From contig DATBKS010000292.1 of assembly GCA_036555755.1 (NCBI GenBank), positions 1 to 37,003 of the forward strand: a stretch of 37,003 nt of DNA, in the 5' to 3' direction. The position numbers and the translations under genes are program-made. Below the pieces are notes generated by a model that made no database searches, was not told the origin of the DNA, and saw nothing but the letters and a program-made list of their open reading frames with translations. This stretch comes from JAICJR01 sp036555755 (lineage in GTDB: Bacteria > Actinomycetota > Thermoleophilia > Solirubrobacterales > Thermoleophilaceae). Below, piece after piece: positions 23,282 to 30,935 of this stretch (positions are counted from its first letter, which is position 1; every line of letters begins with the position of its first letter).

Positions 23282-23765
23282 ATGCCTGTGCGCCATCCCC
23301 GTCCAGCGCGCGCCGGCACCACGCCAGCACCGCGGCGGCAACCTCCTCAGGCGACAGGAAGGTCGCGCACGTGCCCGCGCATCCAATCCGCGAAGCCCAC
23401 GTGCGCGTCGAAGTGCATGGGATGGTCCCCGCGCTCCGTCAAGCGGCGGAGCTGCACATCCCGCCGGCAATCCAACAGACACACCGCGATGCCGTCGAGA
23501 CGGTCCGCCGACGGCGCCGCGACCAGCTCGCCCGCGGCCACCGGATCGCCCGCCAGCATGAAGTGCCGGCCCGACTCCTGCCCAAGAAGCGCGCGGCGCA
23601 CGGCCGCCTCGGTGGCCTGCTGACGCCACGGATGTCCGGGACCGGCGGGATCGGCACGACATGGCCGAGCTCCGCGCACTCGACCTCGGGAGCGAGCTCC
23701 TCCTGAATGAGCAACCGGACCGTCGACTTCCCCGTCCCGCTCGCGCCGGTCAGCAAGAAGAACAT
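23280..23765 (-). pseudogene. P-loop nucleotide kinase with two compensating frameshifts
   Basis: Starts MFFLLTGASGTGKSTVRLLIQEEL (Walker A GASGTGKS) at the ATG at 23765, which overlaps the GNAT stop (TGATG). The reading frame breaks near 23630: the protein continues one frame over as WRQQATEAAVRRALLGQESG...LLDCRRDVQLRRLTERGD. It breaks again near 23355, returning to the original frame for PEEVAAAVLAWCRRALDGDGAQA and a TAA at 23280. The changes look like one lost base (C run) and one gained base, so total length (161 codons) equals an intact small kinase. As read, translation stops at 23439 after 108 residues. It is either a recent pseudogene or two sequencing errors. Substrate unknown. Confidence 0.75.
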
Positions 23766-24193
23766 CAGAGATTGCGCACGAAGCGGGCGATCTGGTCGTC
23801 CAGGTCGTAGCCCGTTGACCGCCAGAGCGCGGTCGCCTCGTCCTCCTCGTGCGCAACCAGCGCGGTGACGCGCCGCGCGCCCTTCGCGCGCAGGTGCGCA
23901 TGCCCCGCCTCCACCAACCGGCGCGCAATCCCGCGCCGCCGGTGGGAGGGCAACACCGCGAGCCGGTACATGTTGCCCCGCCAGCCGTCCCACGCCGCGA
24001 CGAGGACGCCGACTATCTGACCGTCGCTCTCGGCCACGAGCAACCCGTCACCGCCCGACCTCTCGAGCAGCAGCGAGACGCTCTCGGCGGAATCCGGGGT
24101 CACCGCCGCCGCCGACCGGGCCTGTGCCCACACCTCGAGCACGGCGGGAATGTCCTCCGGTGTCGCTACTCGAATGGTCGGCTCCGCTGACAT
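23765..24193 (-). CDS. GNAT-family N-acetyltransferase
   Basis: A 142-residue protein from the ATG at 24193 (MSAEPTIRVATPEDIPAVLEVWAQ). The acetyl-CoA pyrophosphate-binding motif is LAVLPSHRRRGIARRLVEAGHAHLRAKGA (about residues 82-110), followed by VTALVAHEEDEATALWRSTGYDLDDQIARFVRNL, the normal end of a RimI-like GNAT. The substrate (small amine or protein N-terminus) is not determinable. It is co-transcribed with the frameshifted kinase and divergent from a cupin gene (29 bp between starts). Confidence 0.88.
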   Translation of the reverse strand: MSAEPTIRVATPEDIPAVLEVWAQARSAAAVTPDSAESVSLLLERSGGDGLLVAESDGQIVGVLVAAWDGWRGNMYRLAVLPSHRRRGIARRLVEAGHAHLRAKGARRVTALVAHEEDEATALWRSTGYDLDDQIARFVRNL

Positions 24194-24222
24194 CGAAGCA
24201 CGCCACGGTAGCGTCTGAAGAC

Positions 24223-24558
24223 ATGACTCCACCCCTTCAATTCACCGACCTACCGGGCAGCGAGCGGGCACGCCGCTTCGACGGCCGCGACCACGACGCC
24301 ACCGCCTCGTTCTTCATCAGCTTCCACGCGCCGGGCGAGGGTCCCGATCTACACGTCCACCCCTACGAGGAGACGTTCATCATGCTCGAGGGCACGGCCA
24401 CGTTCAGCGTCAACGGGGAGTCCATCGAGGCGAGCGCGGGCGAGATCGTGATCGCTCCGGCGGGTGCCCGGCACGGCTTCAAGAACTCCGGCGACGCCCG
24501 CCTCAAGATGGTCAGCATCCACCCCGCGGACCGCGTGATCCAGGAGTTCCTCGAATAG
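24223..24558 (+). CDS. Cupin-domain protein
   Basis: A 111-residue single-domain cupin. Motif 1 is GPDLHVHPYEETFIMLEGTATFSVNGE with the HxH...E metal ligands, and motif 2 is AGEIVIAPAGARHGFKNSG with the last His. The chain fits the small RmlC-like barrel proteins; no substrate can be assigned. It is unrelated in close sequence to the cupin at 21249. It is divergent from the GNAT gene and followed, after 58 bp, by a membrane protein in the same direction. Confidence 0.85.
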   Translation: MTPPLQFTDLPGSERARRFDGRDHDATASFFISFHAPGEGPDLHVHPYEETFIMLEGTATFSVNGESIEASAGEIVIAPAGARHGFKNSGDARLKMVSIHPADRVIQEFLE

Positions 24559-24616
24559 GGCGAATTCCGCCCGGTTAAAGCTCAACAGGCGCGCCCAGAA
24601 TGCCGATTTAGGCTGC

Positions 24617-25864
24617 ATGAGGCGTATCGAGCTCGCCGTCATGGGCGTCGCCGCAGCCGCGGCGAGTGTCTTCATGGCCTTCTGGCCGGCGAAGGTGGCC
24701 GACTACGCCGGCGACGCGGGCCCCTCGCTGCACGCGCTGATCAATGGAGACGCAGGTGCAGCGCTCGGCCACCCGCCCGCGATGGGCTGGTTCGCGATCA
24801 TCTTCCGTGCGCCCGTCGCCTTCTTCGCGCGCCACGGCAGCAGCCTGCTCGAGTACCGCCTGGGGAACGTGCCGTGCGTGCTCGTCCTGGCCGCGCTCGC
24901 CCTCTGGATCGTGGCCGAGATGCAGAAGGACAACGCGCCGTTCCTGGCCTGCGCCGTCGTCCTCGCCCTCGCGATCCTCGGGCCGATGAACTTCCACGCG
25001 CTCCAGGACGGTCATCCCGAGGAGCTGCTCGGCGCCGCCCTGTGCGTGGCGGCCGTCCTCGCCGCCGCGAGCGGCCGCAGCCCACTTGCCGCAGGCGTGC
25101 TCCTCGGCCTCGCGCTCGCCACCAAGCAGTGGGCGATCCTCGCCGTCGGCCCGGCGCTGCTCGCCGCGCCCCGCGGGCGTCTCACGCTCGGCGCCACCGC
25201 CCTCGCCGTCGCCGGCGCGCTCACCGCGATCCCCGCGCTCGTCGGACCGCACGACGTGCTCTCCCAGGGCACCACCGCCGCCCGGGCCACCATCGTGGCT
25301 CAGCCCGACACGATCTGGTGGCCGCTGGGCCACATCCACCACATCTCCGCGGCGGGCATGGTGGTGGAGAAGAGCACGATCCCGCGCTGGCTCGCCCCAC
25401 TCACCCATCCGCTGATCGCGGCGCTCGGCGTCGTCCTGCCGCTCGCGCTCTTTGCCCGCACCCGCCGCTACATCGTGCCGCGCGACACCGCCCTCGCGCT
25501 CCTCGCATTGCTCTTCCTGCTGCGCTGCGCGCTCGACCCGATGACGATCGGCTATTACCACGTGCCTCTGCTCGTCTCGCTGCTCGCGCTGGAGGCGCTC
25601 CACCACCGCCGCGCCCCGCTGCTCACGCTGATTTCGAGCGCCGTCATGTGGGTGCTCGTCGCCCACCTGCGCTGGGGACTCGAGCCCGGCAAGATCGCGA
25701 CCGTCTACCTGGCGTGGGCGATCCCGCTCGGCGCCTATCTCGCGACGCGGATCTACGCGCCCAGCGTGATCAACGGCTTGGGGAAGTGGCTCAGCACCTC
25801 GCTACCGTCGTCGGTGACGACGACGAGATCCTCGATCCGCACGCCGAACGCGCCCGGCACGTAG
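24617..25864 (+). CDS. Polytopic membrane protein, GT-C/GT87-like glycosyltransferase
   Basis: A 415-residue protein with about 9-10 hydrophobic segments. A polar loop early on (DYAGDAGPSLHALINGDAGAALGHPPA) and a mid-chain ALATKQWAILAVGPALLAAPRGR resemble GT-C (mannosyltransferase, GT87/DUF2029) proteins, where a K-Q/P motif follows the fourth helix. These enzymes use polyprenyl-phosphate sugars outside the membrane. The assignment is by pattern only. Odd feature: the last 37 codons (after about IYAPSVI) lie antisense to the 3' end of the aminopeptidase gene, giving a hydrophilic tail of unlikely function; the original stop may have been lost. Confidence 0.65.
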   Translation: MRRIELAVMGVAAAAASVFMAFWPAKVADYAGDAGPSLHALINGDAGAALGHPPAMGWFAIIFRAPVAFFARHGSSLLEYRLGNVPCVLVLAALALWIVAEMQKDNAPFLACAVVLALAILGPMNFHALQDGHPEELLGAALCVAAVLAAASGRSPLAAGVLLGLALATKQWAILAVGPALLAAPRGRLTLGATALAVAGALTAIPALVGPHDVLSQGTTAARATIVAQPDTIWWPLGHIHHISAAGMVVEKSTIPRWLAPLTHPLIAALGVVLPLALFARTRRYIVPRDTALALLALLFLLRCALDPMTIGYYHVPLLVSLLALEALHHRRAPLLTLISSAVMWVLVAHLRWGLEPGKIATVYLAWAIPLGAYLATRIYAPSVINGLGKWLSTSLPSSVTTTRSSIRTPNAPGT

Positions 25865-26820
25865 ACGCCGGGCTCCACCGTGACCGTGTTGCCGGTGGCC
25901 AGCGTGCCGTCGGCGCTCTGAGCCAGGCGCGGCGCCTCGTGGATGTCGAGCCCGACGCCGTGGCCGAGCCCGTGGCCGAACTCCTCCCCATGCCCCGCCG
26001 CGGAGATCTTGTCGCGGGCCACAGCGTCGACCGCCTGGCAGTCCGCGCCCGCGCGCACGGCGGCCAGCGACTCCACCTGCGCCGCAAGCACGAGCTCGTA
26101 CACCGAGCCGGCCTCGTCCGAGAGCGGCCCCGTGGCGAAGGTGCGCGTGCAGTCGGAGCAGTAGCCGTCCACGCGGCAGCCCATGTCAACGATCACGAGC
26201 GTGTCGGGCTCGATCGTCACGTCGCGCGGCGTGGCGTGCGGCAGCGCGCCGTTGGCGCCGAACGCGACGATCGAGTCGAACGACGGGCCCTCCGCCCCCC
26301 GCGCGCGCATCTCCCGCTCGACGTCCACCGCCACCTCGCGCTCGGTGCGCCCCACGAGGCCGCGCTCCTGGATGTACTCGTACATCTCGTCGGCGAGCGT
26401 CGCCGCCCGGCGCATCGCGTCGAGCTCGCCCGGCTCCTTGATCGCGCGCAGCTCCTCAACGATCCCGCCGGCGGGCACGAGCTCCACCCCGTCGGGCAGC
26501 AGGCCCTCGAGCCGTTTGTGCTGGCGCACGCTCATGAACTGGTCCTCGAAGCCCACCCGTCCGCTGAGTCGCTCAGCCGCATCCCCGAGTAGGTCCTGCT
26601 TGCCGCGCAGGCGCTCGTAGTCGGGCACCTCCGTCTTCGCCCGCTCCACGTAGCGGAAGTCGGTGAAGAAGAGCCGCTCGTCAGGACCGACGACGCAGAC
26701 GCCGTTCGAGCCCGTGTAGCCCGTCATGTAGCGCACGTTCACGAGGTTCGTGACGAGCAGCAAGTCGAGCTCGCGCTCGGCCAGGCGCTCGACGAGCCGG
26801 TCTGCGCGCGCGGCGCTCAC
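25753..26820 (-). CDS. pepQ: Xaa-Pro aminopeptidase (M24 metallopeptidase)
   Basis: A 355-residue cytosolic enzyme that removes residues before proline. The N-terminal creatinase-like domain (LLLVTNLVNVRYMTGYTGSNG) is followed by the pita-bread catalytic domain with the metal ligands Asp in VIVDMGCRVDGYCSDCTRTFA, His in FGHGLGHGVGLDIHEAP, Glu in VTVEPGVYVPG and Glu in VRIEDLVVV. The GTG at 26820 overlaps the aroQ stop (GTGA). In many bacteria the gene following aroQ is pepQ and then efp; here efp is 17 kb away. Confidence 0.92.
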   Translation of the reverse strand: MSAARADRLVERLAERELDLLLVTNLVNVRYMTGYTGSNGVCVVGPDERLFFTDFRYVERAKTEVPDYERLRGKQDLLGDAAERLSGRVGFEDQFMSVRQHKRLEGLLPDGVELVPAGGIVEELRAIKEPGELDAMRRAATLADEMYEYIQERGLVGRTEREVAVDVEREMRARGAEGPSFDSIVAFGANGALPHATPRDVTIEPDTLVIVDMGCRVDGYCSDCTRTFATGPLSDEAGSVYELVLAAQVESLAAVRAGADCQAVDAVARDKISAAGHGEEFGHGLGHGVGLDIHEAPRLAQSADGTLATGNTVTVEPGVYVPGAFGVRIEDLVVVTDDGSEVLSHFPKPLITLGA

Positions 26821-27257
26821 GTTCCCAGTTTCTTTCGCAGCATCTCGAGCGCGTCACGGTACCCGTCGACGCCCTTTCCTTGCACGTGGCCGATGCAGAC
26901 GTCGCGGATCACGGACAGCTTGCGCCAGTCCTCGCGGTTGTCGACCTCGGATAGATGCACCTCCACCGCCGGCAGCCTGGTCAGCTCGATCGCGTCGCGG
27001 ATCGCGTACGAGTAATGCGTCCAGGCGCCCGGGTTGAGGATTAGCCCATCCGCCGTGTCGGCCGCCTTGTGCAGCGTCTCGCAGAACTCGCCCTCGTGGT
27101 TGGTCTGGGCGAATGCGGGCTCAAAGCCGAACTCGTGGGCGAAGCGCTTGATCTTCAGCTCGAGCTCCATCAGCGACAGGCCGCCGTAGATCTCGGGGTC
27201 ACGGCGATCGAGCACATCGAAGTTCACGCCGTGCATCACCTCGACGCGGTTCTTCAC
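26817..27257 (-). CDS. aroQ: 3-dehydroquinate dehydratase, type II
   Basis: A 146-residue enzyme of the third step of the shikimate pathway. It has a variant N-terminus, VEVMHGVNFDVLDRRDPEIYGGLSLMELE, where most type II enzymes have NGPNLNLLG. The catalytic Tyr (EIYGG), NPGAWTHYSYAIRDAI, and EVHLSEVDNREDWRKLSVI are all in place. The GTG at 27257 overlaps the aroB stop by 4 bp. It is the third gene of aroC-aroKB-aroQ-pepQ. Confidence 0.92.
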   Translation of the reverse strand: MKNRVEVMHGVNFDVLDRRDPEIYGGLSLMELELKIKRFAHEFGFEPAFAQTNHEGEFCETLHKAADTADGLILNPGAWTHYSYAIRDAIELTRLPAVEVHLSEVDNREDWRKLSVIRDVCIGHVQGKGVDGYRDALEMLRKKLGT

Positions 27258-28813
27258 GCCGCTATCTCCTCGATCGCGGCCAGCAGCGCCGCGGGGTCCA
27301 CCTCGTGCCCCGGGGTCACCTCGCCCGGCGCCTCGACGAGGACGAAGGGAACGGTCTCGCCCCTGCGCTTCTTGTCGCGCGACACGAGCGCCGCCACATC
27401 CGCCGGCGCCACTCCCTCGAGCTTCTGCGGCAGCCCTCGGGCGGCGAGCAGGTCCGCCACCTCGGCGCGCAGGGCGTCGCGATCCGAGAGCCGCAGGGCG
27501 CACAGCAGGCCGAGGCCCACCGCCTCGCCGTGGCGATAGCGGCGGTACTCGGTGGCGGCCTCGATCGCGTGGCCCACCGTGTGCCCCAGGTTCAGCACCT
27601 GGCGGCGGCCGTCGTCGCGCTCGTCCTCGGCCACCACCGCCAGCTTGGTGCGGATGCAGCCGAGGATCACGTTGTCGTCCGGCTCGTCGCCCGCCCGCAC
27701 GCGCGCCCACAGGGAGCCGCCCGCGATCAGCGCCGTCTTCACCACCTCCACGTAGCCCGCCGCCGCCTCCTCGCGCGGGAGGGTGTCGAGCACCGAGGTG
27801 TCGACGATCACGGCGGACGGCTGGTGGAACGCGCCCGCGTAGTTCTTGCCCTCGGGCAGGTCGACCCCGGTCTTGCCGCCGAAGGCCGAATCCACCTGCG
27901 CCACCAACGTCGTCGGCACCTGCACGTGCCGCATTCCGCGCTGGTAGACGGCTGCGCAGAAGCCCGTGATGTCGCCCACCACGCCACCGCCCACCGCGAC
28001 CGCGAGGTCGTCCCGCGTCGCCCCCGAGCGGGCCAGCTCGCGGAGCACCTCCTCCGCGCGTGCCAGCGTTTTCTCCGACTCGCCCGGCGGAAACTTGATC
28101 GTCGCGTCCGCGCTCACGCTGTGGTGGAGAGCTACGTTCTCGTCGGTCACCGCGAAGCGCCGGCCGTCGTGCGGGTAGAAGAAGCCGTTCGCCACCAGCC
28201 CGCGGCCGAGGAACACCGGGTAGTCGCCCGAGCCGGCCGAAGCCCATACGAGCCGCGTGCCCTGCGGCGCGCCGCGCAGCGTCTCGAGCGCAGCGAGCGC
28301 GCGACGCGGCATGTTGCGGTCGCCCGCCGGGAGGATCGCGTGCGCCACCGAGTCGTACAGGGTCGCGCGGTCGCCGTGAAGTTGCTCGAAGCGCGCCTGG
28401 TCGCGCGCCAGCGGGCGCCCCTTGTTGGAAGCGCGCCGCCAGGCCTCCTCCGGCTCGACCTCGAGGTGCACCACCACATGCCGCGACACCGCCTCGCGCA
28501 CGCGGTCCGAGCTCAGCGAGCCACCGCCGAGCGCCACCACCCGCGCGCGCGGGTCTGACAGCAGGCGCAGCACCACCTCCTCCTCGCGCGCGCGGAACGC
28601 GGGCTCGCCTTCGCGGTCGAAGAAGTCGGCGATCGATTCGCCCAGCTCGCGCTCGATCTCGCGATCGGAGTCGAACGCCTGCGCCCCGAGCTCGGCGGCG
28701 AGCATCCTCGCGGTGGTCGACTTGCCCGCGCCCATGAAGCCCACTAGTACGAGTGCGCGAGCGCCTCCGGCGCCGGAAGAGCCGGTCTGGGCGGCCTCCC
28801 CTACCGCTTCCAC
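27254..28813 (-). CDS. aroKB: Bifunctional shikimate kinase / 3-dehydroquinate synthase (AroK-AroB fusion)
   Basis: A 519-residue fusion. Residues about 1-165 are shikimate kinase: LVLVGFMGAGKSTTARMLA (Walker A), FDSDREIE, VALGGGSLSS and the lid KGRPLARDQ. Residues about 180-519 are NAD+- and Zn-dependent 3-dehydroquinate synthase: VAVGGGVVGDITGFCAAVYQRGMRHVQVPTTLVAQVDSAFGGKTGVD, YVEVVKTALIAG, NLGHTVGHAIEA (Zn ligands) and HGEAVGLGL. It catalyses steps 2 and 5 of chorismate synthesis. The GTG at 28813 overlaps the end of aroC by 13 bp. There is no stop or start between the domains. Confidence 0.93.
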   Translation of the reverse strand: MEAVGEAAQTGSSGAGGARALVLVGFMGAGKSTTARMLAAELGAQAFDSDREIERELGESIADFFDREGEPAFRAREEEVVLRLLSDPRARVVALGGGSLSSDRVREAVSRHVVVHLEVEPEEAWRRASNKGRPLARDQARFEQLHGDRATLYDSVAHAILPAGDRNMPRRALAALETLRGAPQGTRLVWASAGSGDYPVFLGRGLVANGFFYPHDGRRFAVTDENVALHHSVSADATIKFPPGESEKTLARAEEVLRELARSGATRDDLAVAVGGGVVGDITGFCAAVYQRGMRHVQVPTTLVAQVDSAFGGKTGVDLPEGKNYAGAFHQPSAVIVDTSVLDTLPREEAAAGYVEVVKTALIAGGSLWARVRAGDEPDDNVILGCIRTKLAVVAEDERDDGRRQVLNLGHTVGHAIEAATEYRRYRHGEAVGLGLLCALRLSDRDALRAEVADLLAARGLPQKLEGVAPADVAALVSRDKKRRGETVPFVLVEAPGEVTPGHEVDPAALLAAIEEIAA

Positions 28814-29964
28814 CCGATCCGCTCCTTGTACGCCACGTGCGCGGCGCGGGCGTCGTCGATGTGGTCGCCGCCGAACTTCTCGCGATAGGCCGAACCGAGC
28901 ACGAGCGCCATCATCGCCTCGCCCACCACACCGGCTGCGGGAACGGTGCAGGAGTCGGTGCGCTCGCGCAGCGCAGCAGCGGGCGCTTTCGTGTCCAGGT
29001 CGACCGAGCGCAGGGGCTTCGTCAGGGTCGGGAGCGGCTTCATCGCGCCGCGCACCACCAGCGGCTCGCCGGTGGTCATGCCGCCCTCGAGCCCGCCGGC
29101 GCGATTGGTCTCGCGGAAGAAGCCCTGCTCCTCCGACCAGAAGATCTCGTCGTGCGCCTGCGAGCCCACCCGGCCCGCGATGTCGAAGCCGTCGCCGATC
29201 GCGACTCCCTTCATCGCCTGGATCGACATGATCGCCTGAGCGAGCCGCCCGTCGAGCCGGCCGTCCCAGGACAGGTGCGAGCCGATGCCGGGCACGAGCC
29301 CGTAGGCGTGCACCTCGTAGACCCCGCCGAGCGACTCGTTGGCTTTCCGTGCGGTATCGATCTCCGCCACCATCGCAGCGCTCGCCTCGCTGTCCAGACA
29401 GCGCACCGGTGAATCGTCCACGCCCTCGAAGTCGGCCACCGCGAGCCCCTCGCGTTCCGGCGCCTTCACCGAGCCGATCTGGATCACGTGGCTGCGCACC
29501 TCGACGCCGAACGCGCCCAGGTACACCTTCGCCAGCGCGCCGCAGGCCACGCGCGCCGCGGTTTCCCGCGCGCTCGCGCGCTCGAGCACGTTGCGCACGT
29601 CGCTGAAGCCGAACTTCTGCACGCCGGCCAGGTCCGCGTGGCCCGGCCGCGGCAGATGGACCTCCTCCACCGTGGCGTCCACAGGCCACGGGTTCATTCG
29701 CTCCTCCCAGTTGGCGAAGTCCCGGTTGACCACGCGAAGCGAGATCGGGCTGCCCAGGGTCCGTCCATGCCGGATCCCGGAGGTCACCTCGGCGCGGTCC
29801 TTCTCGATCTTCATGCGGCCACCCCGGCCATGGCCGAGCTGGCGACGCGCGAGGTCGCGATCGATGTCCTCGGGAGCGAGGGTGAGACCCGCGGGCAGCC
29901 CCTCGACCACCGCCGTAAGGCCAGGGCCGTGCGACTCACCCGCGGTTGTGAACCGCAGAGCCAT
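28801..29964 (-). CDS. aroC: Chorismate synthase
   Basis: A 387-residue FMN-dependent enzyme converting EPSP to chorismate, the last shikimate step. It has the hallmark N-terminus RFTTAGESHGPGLTAVVEG, RRQLGHGRGGRMKIEKD, the central ASARETAARVACGALAKVYL and LEGGMTTGEPLVVRGAMKPLPTL near the end. It is the first gene of the aro operon. The ATG at 29964 has no visible ribosome-binding site; a perfect 6-bp inverted repeat abuts it instead. It lies 50 bp downstream of the last gene of the pilM operon. Confidence 0.96.
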   Translation of the reverse strand: MALRFTTAGESHGPGLTAVVEGLPAGLTLAPEDIDRDLARRQLGHGRGGRMKIEKDRAEVTSGIRHGRTLGSPISLRVVNRDFANWEERMNPWPVDATVEEVHLPRPGHADLAGVQKFGFSDVRNVLERASARETAARVACGALAKVYLGAFGVEVRSHVIQIGSVKAPEREGLAVADFEGVDDSPVRCLDSEASAAMVAEIDTARKANESLGGVYEVHAYGLVPGIGSHLSWDGRLDGRLAQAIMSIQAMKGVAIGDGFDIAGRVGSQAHDEIFWSEEQGFFRETNRAGGLEGGMTTGEPLVVRGAMKPLPTLTKPLRSVDLDTKAPAAALRERTDSCTVPAAGVVGEAMMALVLGSAYREKFGGDHIDDARAAHVAYKERIGWKR

Positions 29965-29981
29965 GTAGGGCCGAACCCTAC
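29965..29981 (-). promoter_or_regulatory. Hairpin directly upstream of the aroC start codon
   Basis: In mRNA sense GTAGGG-TTCGG-CCCTAC is followed at once by the aroC ATG. The 6-bp arms are perfect and the loop contains UUCG. A second dyad GCGGTT-GTG-AACCGC (29942-29956) lies just inside the coding region. Either an operator, a weak end signal for the pil transcript, or an RNA structure influencing initiation; the sequence does not decide. Confidence 0.45.
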
Positions 29982-30014
29982 TTGGCGTCAGACGGACTTA
30001 ACGGGCCGCTGCGG

Positions 30015-30935
30015 CTAGACGCCGGTGTCCGGAGTGAGCTGCGCGCTCATCGGGACGTGGAACGGCGTGGCGGGCTTGCCCTTGCCGATGTGAGCGCGGC
30101 GGGCCTCTGCGCGAGCGGCCTTGGCGGCCTTCTTCGCCTGCTTGGCCAGCTCGCTCACGGGGACCTTGTGGATCGCCTTCAGCACGAGCGTGTACTCGGT
30201 GCCGGTTCCGTCTGCCGCGACCTGCGAGAGGCTCTCGGTGTTCTTGCCGTCGCCGAGCTTCAGGTACAGGAAGGAGCAGGTGTCGCTGTTGGGGCGGCAC
30301 TTGCCCTCGCCCGCGGCCTTGAGGCTCGTGTCGGTGAGGAAGATTGCGGTGTCGCCCGTGCTGTTGACGCCCATGAAGATGAGCAGCGGGTTGTTCTGGT
30401 TCGGCAGCAGGTCGAGCTTCTGGACGTTGTGGTGCGTCCGCAGCTCGCCGCGCTTGCCGAACTTCACGTCGACGGTGTAGGCGTACGGACCCTTGGGCGC
30501 CTGGGGCTGAGTCGGCTGCGACGGCGTCGCGCCGCCGGTGCTGCCACCGGAGCCCGAGCCGGAATCGGAGCCACCGCTGCCGCCGGCGCCGCTGTCGGAG
30601 CTGCCACCGGAAGCCGGGGCCGAGCTCTTGGCGGGAGCGTCTGCCTGCGGCTGAGCCGCGGCGAGGATCGCCTTGTCCGGCTTGAACGGGTCCTTCTTGT
30701 TGAAGACGCCCAGCGTCGAGTCCTTGTCGGTGTTGGTGTCCTCGACGACGACGGCCTTGCCGGCGTTGTCGGCGGGACCCGCGGCGACGGGGGTCGGAGC
30801 GGGCGCGGACGGGGTCTCGGAACCCTTCTTCAGCACCGTGGGCACTGCCACGAGGGCGACGACGAGCAGCAGCGCGACGGGCCACAGCCGCTTGGCGCGG
30901 AGGTCGTGCCAGAGTTCATGGACGAGCTTGTTCAT
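30015..30935 (-). CDS. PilP-position pilus assembly protein (bitopic membrane protein)
   Basis: A 306-residue protein with a short basic cytoplasmic start, one TM helix (about 17-35, LWPVALLLVVALVAVPTVL), then an outside region. A Gly/Ser linker (SGGSSDSGAGGSGGSDSGSG, about 113-132) separates a DPF-type stretch (FNKKDPFKPDKA) from a C-terminal beta-rich domain (YTVDVKFGKRG...LLIFMGVNSTGDTAIFLTD). Domain order and the KDPF(K/R) motif resemble PilP, the inner-membrane lipoprotein of type IV pili, but there is no lipobox. The start overlaps pilO by 4 bp, so it is translated with pilM-N-O. Confidence 0.65.
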   Translation of the reverse strand: MNKLVHELWHDLRAKRLWPVALLLVVALVAVPTVLKKGSETPSAPAPTPVAAGPADNAGKAVVVEDTNTDKDSTLGVFNKKDPFKPDKAILAAAQPQADAPAKSSAPASGGSSDSGAGGSGGSDSGSGSGGSTGGATPSQPTQPQAPKGPYAYTVDVKFGKRGELRTHHNVQKLDLLPNQNNPLLIFMGVNSTGDTAIFLTDTSLKAAGEGKCRPNSDTCSFLYLKLGDGKNTESLSQVAADGTGTEYTLVLKAIHKVPVSELAKQAKKAAKAARAEARRAHIGKGKPATPFHVPMSAQLTPDTGV

